A program made the position numbers and the translations under genes. Below the pieces are notes generated by a model that was not told where the DNA came from, made no database searches, and saw only the letters and a program-made list of their open reading frames with translations. DNA of 64,000 nt from Frateuria hangzhouensis (GTDB lineage: Bacteria > Pseudomonadota > Gammaproteobacteria > Xanthomonadales > Rhodanobacteraceae), in assembly GCF_026410505.1 (NCBI RefSeq), contig NZ_JAPMIU010000003.1, positions 62,001 to 126,000 of the forward strand, given 5' to 3'. This document shows, in pieces, positions 38,740 through 47,220 of this stretch; the first letter of the stretch is position 1, and the number at the start of each line of letters is the position of its first letter.

Positions 38740-39349
38740 CGGCGCTCTCCCGGGCATCGGTGCGCTCTTCGCGGATGGCTTCGAGCTCCAGCCACACGGA
38801 CACGTGTCGCCCGATCGAGCCGGAGTTGGCGGTCATGCCGAAATCGGTGCGGTCGAGCATGGCGGTGGCGGAAAACCCGGCAATGGTATGCAGGCCGAAG
38901 ATGGTGCGCGCCTGGCGGTTGAAGGTAAACGGGATGTCGACCTCGCGGGTGACGCCGCGCAGGGTGAGCTTGCCGTGCAGGATGCCGTTTTTGTCGGCCG
39001 TGCGCTCCACCGAGGTGCTGGCGAAGTGGGCGTAGCGGGTCCTGGTGGCATCGAGGAAGGCCGGCTTGAGCACGGCGGCGTTCCAGTCGGCGTCGCCCAT
39101 GTCCAGGCTGGCCAGGTCGATGTCCAGCTCGGTGGCGGCGTGGCTCCAGTCGTCCGGGTCGAAGCGCAGCCAGCCGCGGGCGATATGCAGCCGGCCGAAC
39201 GGGCGCGAGTAGCCGTCGTGGCTCACGCTGAAAACGATCTGGCTGTGCACGGTGTCGTAGCGATAGCGGTGCGCGGCCGCATGGCCGGCCAGCGGCCACA
39301 GCAGGGCGGCACAGGCAAGCAGGCGGGCGGCGGCGGGCATGGCGCTCAT
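38726..39349 (-). CDS. YceI-family periplasmic protein (first copy)
   Basis: 207 residues. Signal peptide AARLLACAALLWPLAGHAAA, then the YceI fold: RYDTVHSQIVFSVSHDGYSRPFG, ATELDIDLASLDMGD, FLDATRTRYAHFAST and TFNRQARTIFGLHTIAGFSA. It is divergent in sequence from the second copy at 37604. The start could be 39349 or 39340; no clear ribosome site supports either. First gene of the operon. Confidence 0.9.
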   Translation of the reverse strand: MSAMPAAARLLACAALLWPLAGHAAAHRYRYDTVHSQIVFSVSHDGYSRPFGRLHIARGWLRFDPDDWSHAATELDIDLASLDMGDADWNAAVLKPAFLDATRTRYAHFASTSVERTADKNGILHGKLTLRGVTREVDIPFTFNRQARTIFGLHTIAGFSATAMLDRTDFGMTANSGSIGRHVSVWLELEAIREERTDARESADAAQ

Positions 39350-39455
39350 CGGGCAAGTCTGGACGATCCCTTGCACACGCGCCAGCGCGGTGCTTTGGCA
39401 TTCCGTGCACGGGCGCCGTGGCTACCATCGAAACCCGCCGTCGTGGAGGTAAGCC

Positions 39456-40421
39456 ATGGCACGCCCCATCTGGACCGGCACGCTGTCGTTCGGGTTGCTC
39501 AACGTCCCGATCCGCCTGATGACCGCCGAGCGCAAGGTCGACCTGCATTTCCGCATGCTCGACCAGCGCAACAACCAACCCGTGCGTTACGAGCGCGTCA
39601 ACGCCGAATCGGGCGAGGAAGTGCCCTGGAAGGACATCGTCAAGGCGTACGAGTATTCCAAGGGCAATTACGTGGTGCTGGAGGAGTCGGACATCCGCAG
39701 CGCCGCGGCCGAGGCGCACGAGACGGTGGAAATCGACACTTTCATCGATGCCGGCCAGCTCACCCCCGCGTACTTCGAGAAGCCCTATTTCCTGGTCCCC
39801 GGGAAAAAGGCCGAGAAGGGCTACGTGCTGTTGCGCGAGACGCTCAAGCGTACGAAGAAGATCGGCATTGCACGGGTGGTCATCCGCACGCGCGAATACC
39901 TGTGCGCGGTGATGCCCCAGGACGAGGCGCTGATGCTGGTGCTGCTGCGCTTCCCGCAGGAGCTGGTCGACGCCGAAGAGTACGCCCTGCCGGACAAGCC
40001 GGTGGCCGACTACCGCATCAGCGACCGCGAGCTGGACATGGCCGGCGAGCTGATCGAGTCGATGGCCGGCAAGTTCGAGCCGGAAAGCTACCGCGACGAG
40101 TTCCGCGAACGGCTCACCGCGGTGATCGAGCAGCGCCTCAAGAGCAAGGGCGTCACCACCACGCTGGAGGAAGAGGAGCCGGCACACGCCAACGCCACCA
40201 CCAACGTGGTCGATTTCATGGCGTTGCTGAAGAAGAGCATCGAGGGCAAGGAACGCACGCCAGCCAAGGGCAAGGACGAGGAGAAGTCCGAAAAGAAATC
40301 CGAAAAGAAGCCCGCGACGAAGAAGGCCGCCAAGAAGGCCGAGCCTGCACCCAAGAAATCCGCGCGCAAGAGCCCGGCGAAGAAGGTCACGGCCACCCGC
40401 AAGGGGCGCAAGGCCGGATGA
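39456..40421 (+). CDS. ku: Ku protein for non-homologous end joining
   Basis: 321-residue bacterial Ku homodimer subunit that encircles DNA ends. The core starts ARPIWTGTLSFGLLNVPIRL and continues EIDTFIDAGQLTPAYFEKPY, ETLKRTKKIGIARVVIRTREY and LIESMAGKFEPESYRDEF. The last 60 residues form a lysine-alanine-proline tail (KKSEKKPATKKAAKKAEPAP) that may aid sliding on DNA. GGAGGTAA precedes the ATG. It is followed by a LigD-type polymerase, the usual partner. Confidence 0.96.
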   Translation: MARPIWTGTLSFGLLNVPIRLMTAERKVDLHFRMLDQRNNQPVRYERVNAESGEEVPWKDIVKAYEYSKGNYVVLEESDIRSAAAEAHETVEIDTFIDAGQLTPAYFEKPYFLVPGKKAEKGYVLLRETLKRTKKIGIARVVIRTREYLCAVMPQDEALMLVLLRFPQELVDAEEYALPDKPVADYRISDRELDMAGELIESMAGKFEPESYRDEFRERLTAVIEQRLKSKGVTTTLEEEEPAHANATTNVVDFMALLKKSIEGKERTPAKGKDEEKSEKKSEKKPATKKAAKKAEPAPKKSARKSPAKKVTATRKGRKAG

Positions 40422-40511
40422 AGCCGATCGAGCAGGCAGACACCGCTTCGGCGCCTCGCCCTGCGTGCCGGCGGAGCTTGGGCGGGGGAAGCCCGGTCGA
40501 AGCGGAAGAGC

Positions 40512-40550
40512 ACCCCTCCCCAACCCTCCCCTGCAAGCAGGGGAGGGAGC
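40512..40550. repeat. Family-B dispersed repeat, single copy
   Basis: CCCCTCCCCAACCCTCCCCT and the matching arm AGGGGAGGGAG around GCAAGC. It lies between ku and the polymerase gene, 17 bp before the GTG chosen as start. Confidence 0.75.
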
Positions 40551-40566
40551 CAACCGGGTCCTGGTC

Positions 40567-41511
40567 GTGAATTCGCGTGCACACGTCCCGGTGGCATCCA
40601 CCTCGGCCGCCCATGGGCATCGATCGCACGCAGACAAGCCTGTCGAGATTGCCGGCGTCCGGATCACTCACCCCTCGCGCGTGGTCTATCCGGATGACGG
40701 CATCACCAAGGGCGAGGTCGCCACCTATTACGCCGCCGTGGCCGACTGGATCCTGCCCGAACTGGTGAACCGCCCGCTGTCGATGGTGCGCTGCCCCGGC
40801 GGTACGGACAGCGCCTGCTTCTTCCAGAAACACCATGCGGCCAAGCTCGGCTCCAGCGTGCGCCCGATCCCGCTGGAGGAAAAAGGGGGTGGCGAAGACG
40901 ACTACGTCTACATCCGCGACCGCAAGGGGCTGCTGCAACTGGTGCAGATGAACACGATCGAGTTGCACCCGTGGGGTTCGCGGGTGGACAAGCCCGACTC
41001 GCCCGACCGCATCGTGCTGGATCTCGATCCCGCACCCGGCGTCGCCTGGGCGGCCGTGGTGGAGTGCGCGCGCGGGATCCGCACGCTGCTGCAGGGCATG
41101 GAACTGGCCAGCTTCGTGCGCACCAGCGGCGGCAAGGGGTTGCATGTGGTGGTGCCGTTCCGTCGCGGACCCAGCTGGCAGGCGATGAAGGATTTTTGCG
41201 AGTGGGTGGCCGATGCGATGGTCGAGCAAGCGCCGGAGCGTTACATCGCCACGGCGAGCAAGGCGCAGCGCGAGGGCAAGATCTTCATCGACTGGTTGCG
41301 CAATGCCCGTGGCGCGACCAGCGTGTGCAACTGGTCGCTGCGGGCACGCGACGGCGCGCCGGTGGCGATGCCGCTGCGGTGGGAAGAGTTGGGGAAGGTC
41401 GAGGGCGGCGCCGCCTTTGGCCTTCAGGCGGCGCTGGCGCGGGCGAAGAGCTTGAAGGCCGACCCTTGGGAAGGCATGGCCAAACTGCAACAGCGCCTGC
41501 CGAAAAGGTAG
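40567..41511 (+). CDS. Stand-alone LigD-type NHEJ polymerase/primase domain
   Basis: 314 residues from a GTG at 40567. This is the archaeo-eukaryotic-primase-like polymerase domain of DNA ligase D: THPSRVVYPDDGITKGE, LVQMNTIELHPW, catalytic D152 and D154 (LDLDP), SGGKGLHVVVP with H193 and a third Asp in FIDWLRNARGAT. All catalytic residues are kept. The phosphoesterase and ATP-dependent ligase domains of full LigD are absent and there is no room for them after ku. The frame extends upstream to 40465 through the repeat, which is unlikely to be translated. The stop codon lies in a REP element. Confidence 0.87.
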   Translation: MNSRAHVPVASTSAAHGHRSHADKPVEIAGVRITHPSRVVYPDDGITKGEVATYYAAVADWILPELVNRPLSMVRCPGGTDSACFFQKHHAAKLGSSVRPIPLEEKGGGEDDYVYIRDRKGLLQLVQMNTIELHPWGSRVDKPDSPDRIVLDLDPAPGVAWAAVVECARGIRTLLQGMELASFVRTSGGKGLHVVVPFRRGPSWQAMKDFCEWVADAMVEQAPERYIATASKAQREGKIFIDWLRNARGATSVCNWSLRARDGAPVAMPLRWEELGKVEGGAAFGLQAALARAKSLKADPWEGMAKLQQRLPKR

Positions 41512-41580
41512 GAGCCCACTTGTGGGCGATGCTCTCAAGGGGCTGACCTCGCCACCAAAGACATCGCCCACAAGGGGTTA
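41508..41580. repeat. REP element, family A, between convergent genes
   Basis: GTAGGAGCCCACTTGTGGGC with GATGC on the left; CATCGCCCACAAGGGG on the right. The polymerase stop (TAG 41509-41511) and the M1 peptidase stop (41578-41580 on the other strand) both lie within the ends of the element. Confidence 0.85.
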
Positions 41581-43533
41581 TTTCAGCTTGACGGTGTCGT
41601 TGGAGCGGTTGGCCTCCGGCAGGCCGTGCTCGGGGTCCAGCATCGCCGACACCACCTTGCGCGGCCCGGCCACCCGCACCACGTACTCGCGATGCTGCTG
41701 CCATGTCTCCACCGGCACGCGCACGTCCTTCGTGCTGCCGTCATCGTAGGTCAGCCGCAGGGTATTGGGCAGCACCAGTTGGTCCAGGTTGGCCACCGTT
41801 ACCGCCGCGCCGTGCGACCAGTCGCCGTCGATCGGCGCGACCTTGCGCACGGTCATGTCGAACTGCCAGTTGTGCTGGTACCAGCCACGCCAGAACCAGC
41901 CCAGGTCCTCGCCCGATTCGCTCTCCATGAAACGGAAGAAATCCGACGGCGAGGGATGGTGGAAGGCCCAGGTGGCGATGTACTTGCGGAACGCGTCATC
42001 GAAGCGCTCCGGGCCGAGGATCTGCTCGCGCAGCAGTACCAGGCCGAAGGCGCCCTTGAAGTAGCTGATCGGATGGCGGTACTTCTCCGGCGTCATGTCG
42101 GCGCCGTTGAGCGGCGCGGGCGCGTCCGGGTCGGCCAGCACCTTGGCGATCTCGTCGGCCGGGTTGCCGCCGCCGGGGGCGTACTCGCTATCGCGCTTGG
42201 GCGCGAACTCGCCGTGGTTGAAGGCCTCATCCTCGCCGATGTCGATGAAGGTGTTGAAACCCTCGTCCATCCACGCGTCGCGGCGCTCGTTGGAGCCGAC
42301 GATCATCGGGAACCAGGTGTGGCCGATCTCGTGCGCGATCAGCATGTGCAGCGATTTGCCGGTGGCCCGCTTGTGGTCGAAGGTGATGCCCGGGTATTCC
42401 ATGCCGCCCGCGGTGCCGGCCTCGTTGATCGCCACCGGCCAGGGGTAGGCGAACCACTTGCTGGAGAAATGCTCGACCGAGGCCTTCAGGAACTCGGTGG
42501 CGCGGCGCCATTCACTTTCGACCGGATAGACCGACATCGCCAGCGCGGTCTTGCCCTGCGGCAGGTTGATCCGCGCCGCGTCCCACACGAACGCCCTGGA
42601 GGCGCCGAAGGCCACGTCGCGGCTGTTGTGCATGCGGAAATGCCAGGTCAGCGTGCCGCCCTGCTTGGGACGGCTGGCCGGGTCGGTGACCTCGGCCGGG
42701 GTGCGGATCATCACCGTCGTGTCGCTGTGGCGGGCCTGGTCCAGCCGCTTGACCTGGGTCGCGGTGAGTACCTGCTGTGGGTTCACCAGCTCGCCGGAAC
42801 CGGCCACGATCATGTCCGACGGCACGGTGATCTTGTAGTCGAAATCGCCGTATTCCAGGTAGAACTCGCTATTCAAGTAGGGCGCCGTGTCCCAGCCGCG
42901 CAGGTCGTCGTAGACGCACAGGCGCGGGTACCACTGGGCGATCTCGAAGATGTCGCCGTTCTTGCTCGGGTTGACGTCGGTGCGACCGCCGAACTCGCCG
43001 GGCACCGTGTAGTTCCAGGCGATGTGCACGCGCACGCTGCCACCATGGGCCTTGACTGCGGCGGGCAGGCGCAGCTGCATGCGGGTGTCGGAGACGATCC
43101 ATTTCACCGCTTGGCGCTGGCCGCGGGCGTCCTCCACTTCCACCGAGGCGATGTGGTAGCCGCTGGTGAATTCGGTGGGGAACTTGCTGGTGAAGGCGCC
43201 GCGCGCGTCGGTCTTGTAGCGGTTCTGGTCCAGTTGCAGCCACAGCACGTCCAGCGCGTTGGGGCTGTGGTTGGTGTAGGTGATGGTTTCGCGGCCGCTG
43301 AGCAGGCGGCTGGCCGGTTCGAGGGTGGCCTCGATCGCGTAGTCGGCGCGGTTCTGCCAGAACAGCGGGCCCGGCTTGCCGTCGCCGGAACGGTAGGCAT
43401 TGACCGGGTCGGGATAGCTGAACGGGGCGAACGTCTGCAGCGGGTCGTAACGCGGTGCGTCGGCCGCCGCGGCGACGGTGGTGACCAGCGCCAGCGCGCT
43501 GGCGAGGGAGAGGGAGAGGGCGAGAGCTTTCAT
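41578..43533 (-). CDS. M1-family zinc metallopeptidase (aminopeptidase N-like)
   Basis: 651 residues with a Sec signal (LALSLSLASALALVTTVAAAA), so periplasmic or secreted. The zinc site is HEIGH with H401, E402 and H405, plus the third ligand Glu in WMDEGFNTF. The GGMEY exopeptidase motif (TAGGMEYPGITF) is present. Starts 13 bp after the AGE-family gene with AGGGGA before its ATG, so it is probably read in the same transcript. A direct role in sugar use is not evident; it might digest the peptide part of glycopeptides (inference). Confidence 0.92.
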   Translation of the reverse strand: MKALALSLSLASALALVTTVAAAADAPRYDPLQTFAPFSYPDPVNAYRSGDGKPGPLFWQNRADYAIEATLEPASRLLSGRETITYTNHSPNALDVLWLQLDQNRYKTDARGAFTSKFPTEFTSGYHIASVEVEDARGQRQAVKWIVSDTRMQLRLPAAVKAHGGSVRVHIAWNYTVPGEFGGRTDVNPSKNGDIFEIAQWYPRLCVYDDLRGWDTAPYLNSEFYLEYGDFDYKITVPSDMIVAGSGELVNPQQVLTATQVKRLDQARHSDTTVMIRTPAEVTDPASRPKQGGTLTWHFRMHNSRDVAFGASRAFVWDAARINLPQGKTALAMSVYPVESEWRRATEFLKASVEHFSSKWFAYPWPVAINEAGTAGGMEYPGITFDHKRATGKSLHMLIAHEIGHTWFPMIVGSNERRDAWMDEGFNTFIDIGEDEAFNHGEFAPKRDSEYAPGGGNPADEIAKVLADPDAPAPLNGADMTPEKYRHPISYFKGAFGLVLLREQILGPERFDDAFRKYIATWAFHHPSPSDFFRFMESESGEDLGWFWRGWYQHNWQFDMTVRKVAPIDGDWSHGAAVTVANLDQLVLPNTLRLTYDDGSTKDVRVPVETWQQHREYVVRVAGPRKVVSAMLDPEHGLPEANRSNDTVKLK

Positions 43534-43546
43534 GGGGATCCCCTGT

Positions 43547-44758
43547 TTACGGTTGGCCGCCGGCGCGGATCAGCGCGAGCACTTCGTGGCAGGCGCCCAT
43601 GGTGTGGTAATCGACCTTGCCGGCGGGACTCTTCTCGTCGTCGTACTTGCGGTTGTCGCGGGTGAGGATGCGGTACCACCCGCCGTGTTCGTGATCGACG
43701 AAATGCTGCCACGCATACGTCCACAGCTTCGCGTACCAGTCGTCATACACGGCCTCGCCGGTACGCGCGTGCAGCAGCGCAGCGGCGGCCAGCGATTCGG
43801 CCTGCACCCAGAAATACTTGTCGGCGTCGCAGATGCTGCCGTCGGGCGCGAAGCCGTAGTGGATGCCGCCGTTCCCGGCGTCCCAGGCGCGCATCAGCGC
43901 GGTGTCGAACAAATGGCGCGCGGTCGGCAGCAGCCAGCGCTCCTCGCGGCCGCGCCCGGCCAGGTGGGATTCGAGGATCACCAGCAGTTTGGCCCACTCG
44001 GTCTGGTGGCCGGGCTGGAAGCCCCACGGGCGGAACAGGTGCCGCGGGTTGTCGCGGTTGTAGTCCCAGTCGACGTTCCAGTGCGCGTCGTAGTGCTCCC
44101 ACACCAGGCCGCCGGCCTTGGCTGCCTGGCGGCGGGTCATGTGTTCGGCCAGCAGCAGCGCGCGATCCAGGTAGCGCGGGTCGTCGCTGGCCTGGTAGGC
44201 GGCCAGCATCGCTTCGCACATGTGCATGTTGGCGTTCTGGCCGCGATAGGGCGAGAAATCCCAGTCGGCATCGGCCTCGTCGCGATAGAGGCCGGCATCG
44301 GCATCCCAGTAGCGCTTTTCCAGCAGCGCCCAGGTCTCGTCCATCCACGGCACGGCCTCGACGATGCCGGCGCGGCGTGCGCTGGCGCAGGCCAGCAGCA
44401 CGAAAGCGACGCCGTAGGCGTGGTTGGTGCGGTCCTCCGGCTGGCCGTCGCGGATCGTCCAGGCGTAGCCGCCGGTGGCCGGATCGCGGTGAACCTCGTG
44501 CACGTAGTGCAGGCCGTGGCGCGCGGCCTCCAGGTAATCGGGATCCTCGAACTCGATCGCCGCCAGCGCGTAGTTGAAGACGAAGCGCGTGCTGCTGACC
44601 AGGTGGCGATGGCTGCGGTCGTAGATCGTGCCGTCGTCCTTGAAATACTGGAAGAAGCCGCCGGCCGGGTCGATGGCGCGCGGGTGGTAGAACGCCATGG
44701 TCCGGGCGATATGGTCGCGCAGGAAGTGTTCGCTGCGGAAGTCGGGCAGGGTGGTCAT
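43547..44758 (-). CDS. AGE-family sugar isomerase/epimerase (probable D-mannose isomerase)
   Basis: 403-residue (alpha/alpha)6-barrel protein of the N-acylglucosamine 2-epimerase / mannose isomerase family. Motifs: GGFFQYFKDDGTIYD, STRFVFNYALA, GGYAWTIRDGQPEDRTNHAYGVAF, ANMHMCEAMLAAY, GFQPGHQTEWAKLL and QAESLAAAAL. The family interconverts mannose and fructose or epimerises N-acyl-glucosamine, cellobiose and so on. Next to a PfkB kinase and sugar transporter in a mannosidase locus, mannose to fructose is the best fit. A REP element separates it from the kinase gene upstream. Confidence 0.87.
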   Translation of the reverse strand: MTTLPDFRSEHFLRDHIARTMAFYHPRAIDPAGGFFQYFKDDGTIYDRSHRHLVSSTRFVFNYALAAIEFEDPDYLEAARHGLHYVHEVHRDPATGGYAWTIRDGQPEDRTNHAYGVAFVLLACASARRAGIVEAVPWMDETWALLEKRYWDADAGLYRDEADADWDFSPYRGQNANMHMCEAMLAAYQASDDPRYLDRALLLAEHMTRRQAAKAGGLVWEHYDAHWNVDWDYNRDNPRHLFRPWGFQPGHQTEWAKLLVILESHLAGRGREERWLLPTARHLFDTALMRAWDAGNGGIHYGFAPDGSICDADKYFWVQAESLAAAALLHARTGEAVYDDWYAKLWTYAWQHFVDHEHGGWYRILTRDNRKYDDEKSPAGKVDYHTMGACHEVLALIRAGGQP

Positions 44759-44810
44759 CGGAATGTCCAGGGTAGGGTCGCGCAGTGCCGAAGGCGCGCG
44801 TCGAACCTGC

Positions 44811-44883
44811 ATGAGCCCGCTCGCGGGCGATGCTCTTGCTCCGGTGCCTGAAAGAGCATCGCCCGCGAGCGGGCTCCCACAGG
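44811..44883. repeat. REP element, family A, inside the sugar operon
   Basis: GAGCCCGCTCGCGGGCGATG with CTCTT on the left mirrors AAGAGCATCGCCCGCGAGCG with GGCTC on the right. The arms are almost perfect over about 25 bp. Lies in the 145-bp gap between the PfkB kinase and AGE genes and may affect mRNA stability or polarity. Confidence 0.88.
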
Positions 44884-44903
44884 GCCATTGAGCACGAAGG
44901 GAG

Positions 44904-45884
44904 TCATTCGAGGCTCCCTTGTGGGTTCGATGCCAGGAAGGTGTCCACTTCCGTCGCGCTCGGCATCGCGGCGAACGAGCCCTGGCGGGTGACGGTGAGC
45001 GCGCCGCAGGCGGCGGCGAAGGCAAGCATCTCGTGCAGGCCCGCCTCGTCGTGCAGCAAGGTGTCGAAGGCGCCCGGCTCGAGTGCCGCCAGCCGGCACA
45101 GCAGGCCGCCGACGAAGGCATCGCCCGCGGCGGTGGTGTCGACCGCCTCGACCTGCGGGCAGGGCAACTCGCCGCTGGCGTCGCGACGGAACCAGCGCAA
45201 CGGCCGCGGGCCGTCGGTGACCACCAGCAGCCGCGTGCGGCCGCGCCACAGGCGGTTGAGCAGGGCACCGTCCTCGGCCAGCCAGGCGAATTCCTCGGCG
45301 CACAGCTTGACCACGTCGGCCAGCTGCAGCGCCGGCCACACCGACGGGCGCGGGTTGGAGTCCCGCGGCCACAACGCCGGACGCAGGTTGAGGTCGAAGC
45401 TCACCAGCGCCCCGGCCGCCTGTGCGCGGCGCATGCCCTCGCGGGTGGTTTCGGCCAGTTCCGCATCGGTCATGCTGTTGGAGCAGACGTGGAACACCGC
45501 GACATCGTCGAACGCGCCGGCGCGGAAATGTCCGGGCCGGAACAGCAGGTCGGCCGAGGGCGGCCGGTAGAAATTGAAGCTGCGCTCGCCGCGCGCGTCG
45601 AGGCTGACGAAGGCCAGCGCGGTATTCGCCTCGCCGGTGCGCGCCACGTCGGCCACGCCCACGCCGGCGCGCTCGAGGCTGTCGAGCAGGAAGTCGCCGA
45701 ACGGGTCGCGCGAGAGCATGCCGGCGAAGCGCGCGGCGCCGCCCAAGCGTGCCGCCGCCACCGCCACGTTGGCCGGCGCGCCGCCGGCAAAGGGCACGAA
45801 CGCGCGCGGGAAGCCGGCGTCGCCGGTGCCCTCGGCATGGAAATCGATCAGCGCCTCGCCGAAGCAGAGGATCGGACGGCTCAT
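44904..45884 (-). CDS. PfkB-family carbohydrate kinase (probable fructokinase)
   Basis: 326-residue ribokinase-fold kinase. N-terminal substrate motif PFAGGAPANVAVAAARLG and C-terminal ATP/anion-hole motif VDTTAAGDAFVGGLL with the catalytic Asp are intact. FDLNLRPALWP is the second PfkB signature region. Start overlaps the transporter stop (ATGA). In this operon it would phosphorylate fructose made by the AGE-family isomerase; other ketose or hexose substrates are possible. Confidence 0.9.
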   Translation of the reverse strand: MSRPILCFGEALIDFHAEGTGDAGFPRAFVPFAGGAPANVAVAAARLGGAARFAGMLSRDPFGDFLLDSLERAGVGVADVARTGEANTALAFVSLDARGERSFNFYRPPSADLLFRPGHFRAGAFDDVAVFHVCSNSMTDAELAETTREGMRRAQAAGALVSFDLNLRPALWPRDSNPRPSVWPALQLADVVKLCAEEFAWLAEDGALLNRLWRGRTRLLVVTDGPRPLRWFRRDASGELPCPQVEAVDTTAAGDAFVGGLLCRLAALEPGAFDTLLHDEAGLHEMLAFAAACGALTVTRQGSFAAMPSATEVDTFLASNPQGSLE

Positions 45885-47200
45885 CGTGCCTCCAGCGAGG
45901 CATCCACGATGCGCGAACCGCGCAGGCCGTAGAACACGATGTAGACGTAGCACAACGCCGGCAGCACGAAGGCCAGTTGCACGCCGATGTGGTCGGCCAG
46001 CGCGCCCTGCGCGACCGGCACCACCGCGCCGCCGACGATGGCCATGATCAGCAGGCTGGACGCCTTTTCGGTCAGCGGGCCGAGCCGTTCGATGCCCAGC
46101 GTGAAGATGGTCGGGAACATGATCGAGTTGAACAGCCCGATCGCCACCACGCTCCAGGTGGCGAGCATGCCGCCGGTGCTCATGGTCACGGCCAGCAACG
46201 CGATGTTGACGGCGGCGAACAGCGCCAGCAGCGCGCGCGGCGAATGGCGCGTCATCAGCCACGAGCCGGCGAAGCGCCCGATCATCGCGCCCAGCCAGTA
46301 GTACGAGACGTACGTCGCCGCATCCACCTCCCGCATGCCGCCGATGTCCGGCATCGACAGGTAGCTGACCATGAAGCTGCCGATCGAGACCTCCGCGCCG
46401 ACGTAGCAGAAGATCGCGATCACGCCGAACATCACGTGCGGGATGCGCAGCGCGTCGAGCAGCGTGTGATGGCTGCGGTCGGCCTGTTCGGTGGCCTCCT
46501 CCAGCGCGGGCAGGCGGAACAGGTACACCAGCACCGCCAGCGCGAACAGCGCGATGGCCAGGCCCAGGTACGGTCCCTGCACTGCCTGCGCTTCCTGCGT
46601 GCGGTAGGCCAGTTGTTCGGCCGGCGACAACCGGGTGACCTCCAGTGAGCTTTTCACCGCCACCGACAGGATCAGCAGCCCGCCGAAGTGCGGCGCCAGG
46701 TAGGTGCCGAAGGAATTGAGCGCCTGCGCCAGGGTGAGCCGGCTGGAGCTGGTGCGCGCCGGCCCCAGCAGCGCCACGTACGGATTGGCCGCCACCTGCA
46801 GCACGGTGATGCCGGTGGCCAGCACGAACAGTGCGCCAAGGAAGGCCGGGTAGGAATGCAGTCCGGCCGCGGGCCAGAAGCCCATCGCGCCGATGCCGGC
46901 AATCGCCAGCCCGGCGACGATGCCGAGCTTGTAGCCCAGATGCGCCACCAGCCGCCCCGCCGGCAGCGAGGTCAGGAAGTACGCACCGAAAAAGGTGAAC
47001 TGCACCAGCATCGCCTGGGCATAGTTCAGTTCGAACAGCGCCTTCAGGTGTGGAATCAGGATGTCGTTGAGGCAGGTCAGGAAGCCCCACATGAAGAAGA
47101 TCGTGGTGACCACCGCCAGCGCCGCCGGATAAGTGGTGTAGGGCTCGCGCGGCCCGTTCGGAGCCAGGGGCGACGGGTGGGGGGCTTGCATGATGGCCAT
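45881..47200 (-). CDS. MFS sugar transporter, FucP/GluP type
   Basis: 439-residue inner-membrane proton symporter with twelve hydrophobic helices. The start TTIFFMWGFLTCLNDILIPHLK is characteristic of the fucose/glucose-galactose permease group. Later signatures include LQVAANPYVALLGP, SRLTLAQALNSFGTYLAP and SNGIMFP-like FNSIMFPTIFTLGIE. Begins 20 bp after lacI. By context it imports mannose or small mannosides; substrate unproved. The ATG at 47191 is an alternative start. Confidence 0.92.
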   Translation of the reverse strand: MAIMQAPHPSPLAPNGPREPYTTYPAALAVVTTIFFMWGFLTCLNDILIPHLKALFELNYAQAMLVQFTFFGAYFLTSLPAGRLVAHLGYKLGIVAGLAIAGIGAMGFWPAAGLHSYPAFLGALFVLATGITVLQVAANPYVALLGPARTSSSRLTLAQALNSFGTYLAPHFGGLLILSVAVKSSLEVTRLSPAEQLAYRTQEAQAVQGPYLGLAIALFALAVLVYLFRLPALEEATEQADRSHHTLLDALRIPHVMFGVIAIFCYVGAEVSIGSFMVSYLSMPDIGGMREVDAATYVSYYWLGAMIGRFAGSWLMTRHSPRALLALFAAVNIALLAVTMSTGGMLATWSVVAIGLFNSIMFPTIFTLGIERLGPLTEKASSLLIMAIVGGAVVPVAQGALADHIGVQLAFVLPALCYVYIVFYGLRGSRIVDASLEAR

Positions 47201-47220
47201 AGGTGTCACTCGGGTCCGGA

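Noticed and set aside
40465-40566. N-terminal extension of the LigD-type polymerase from a GTG at 40465
   Set aside because: The extension translates the family-B repeat (PLPNPPLQAGEG). The conserved domain begins well after the GTG at 40567.
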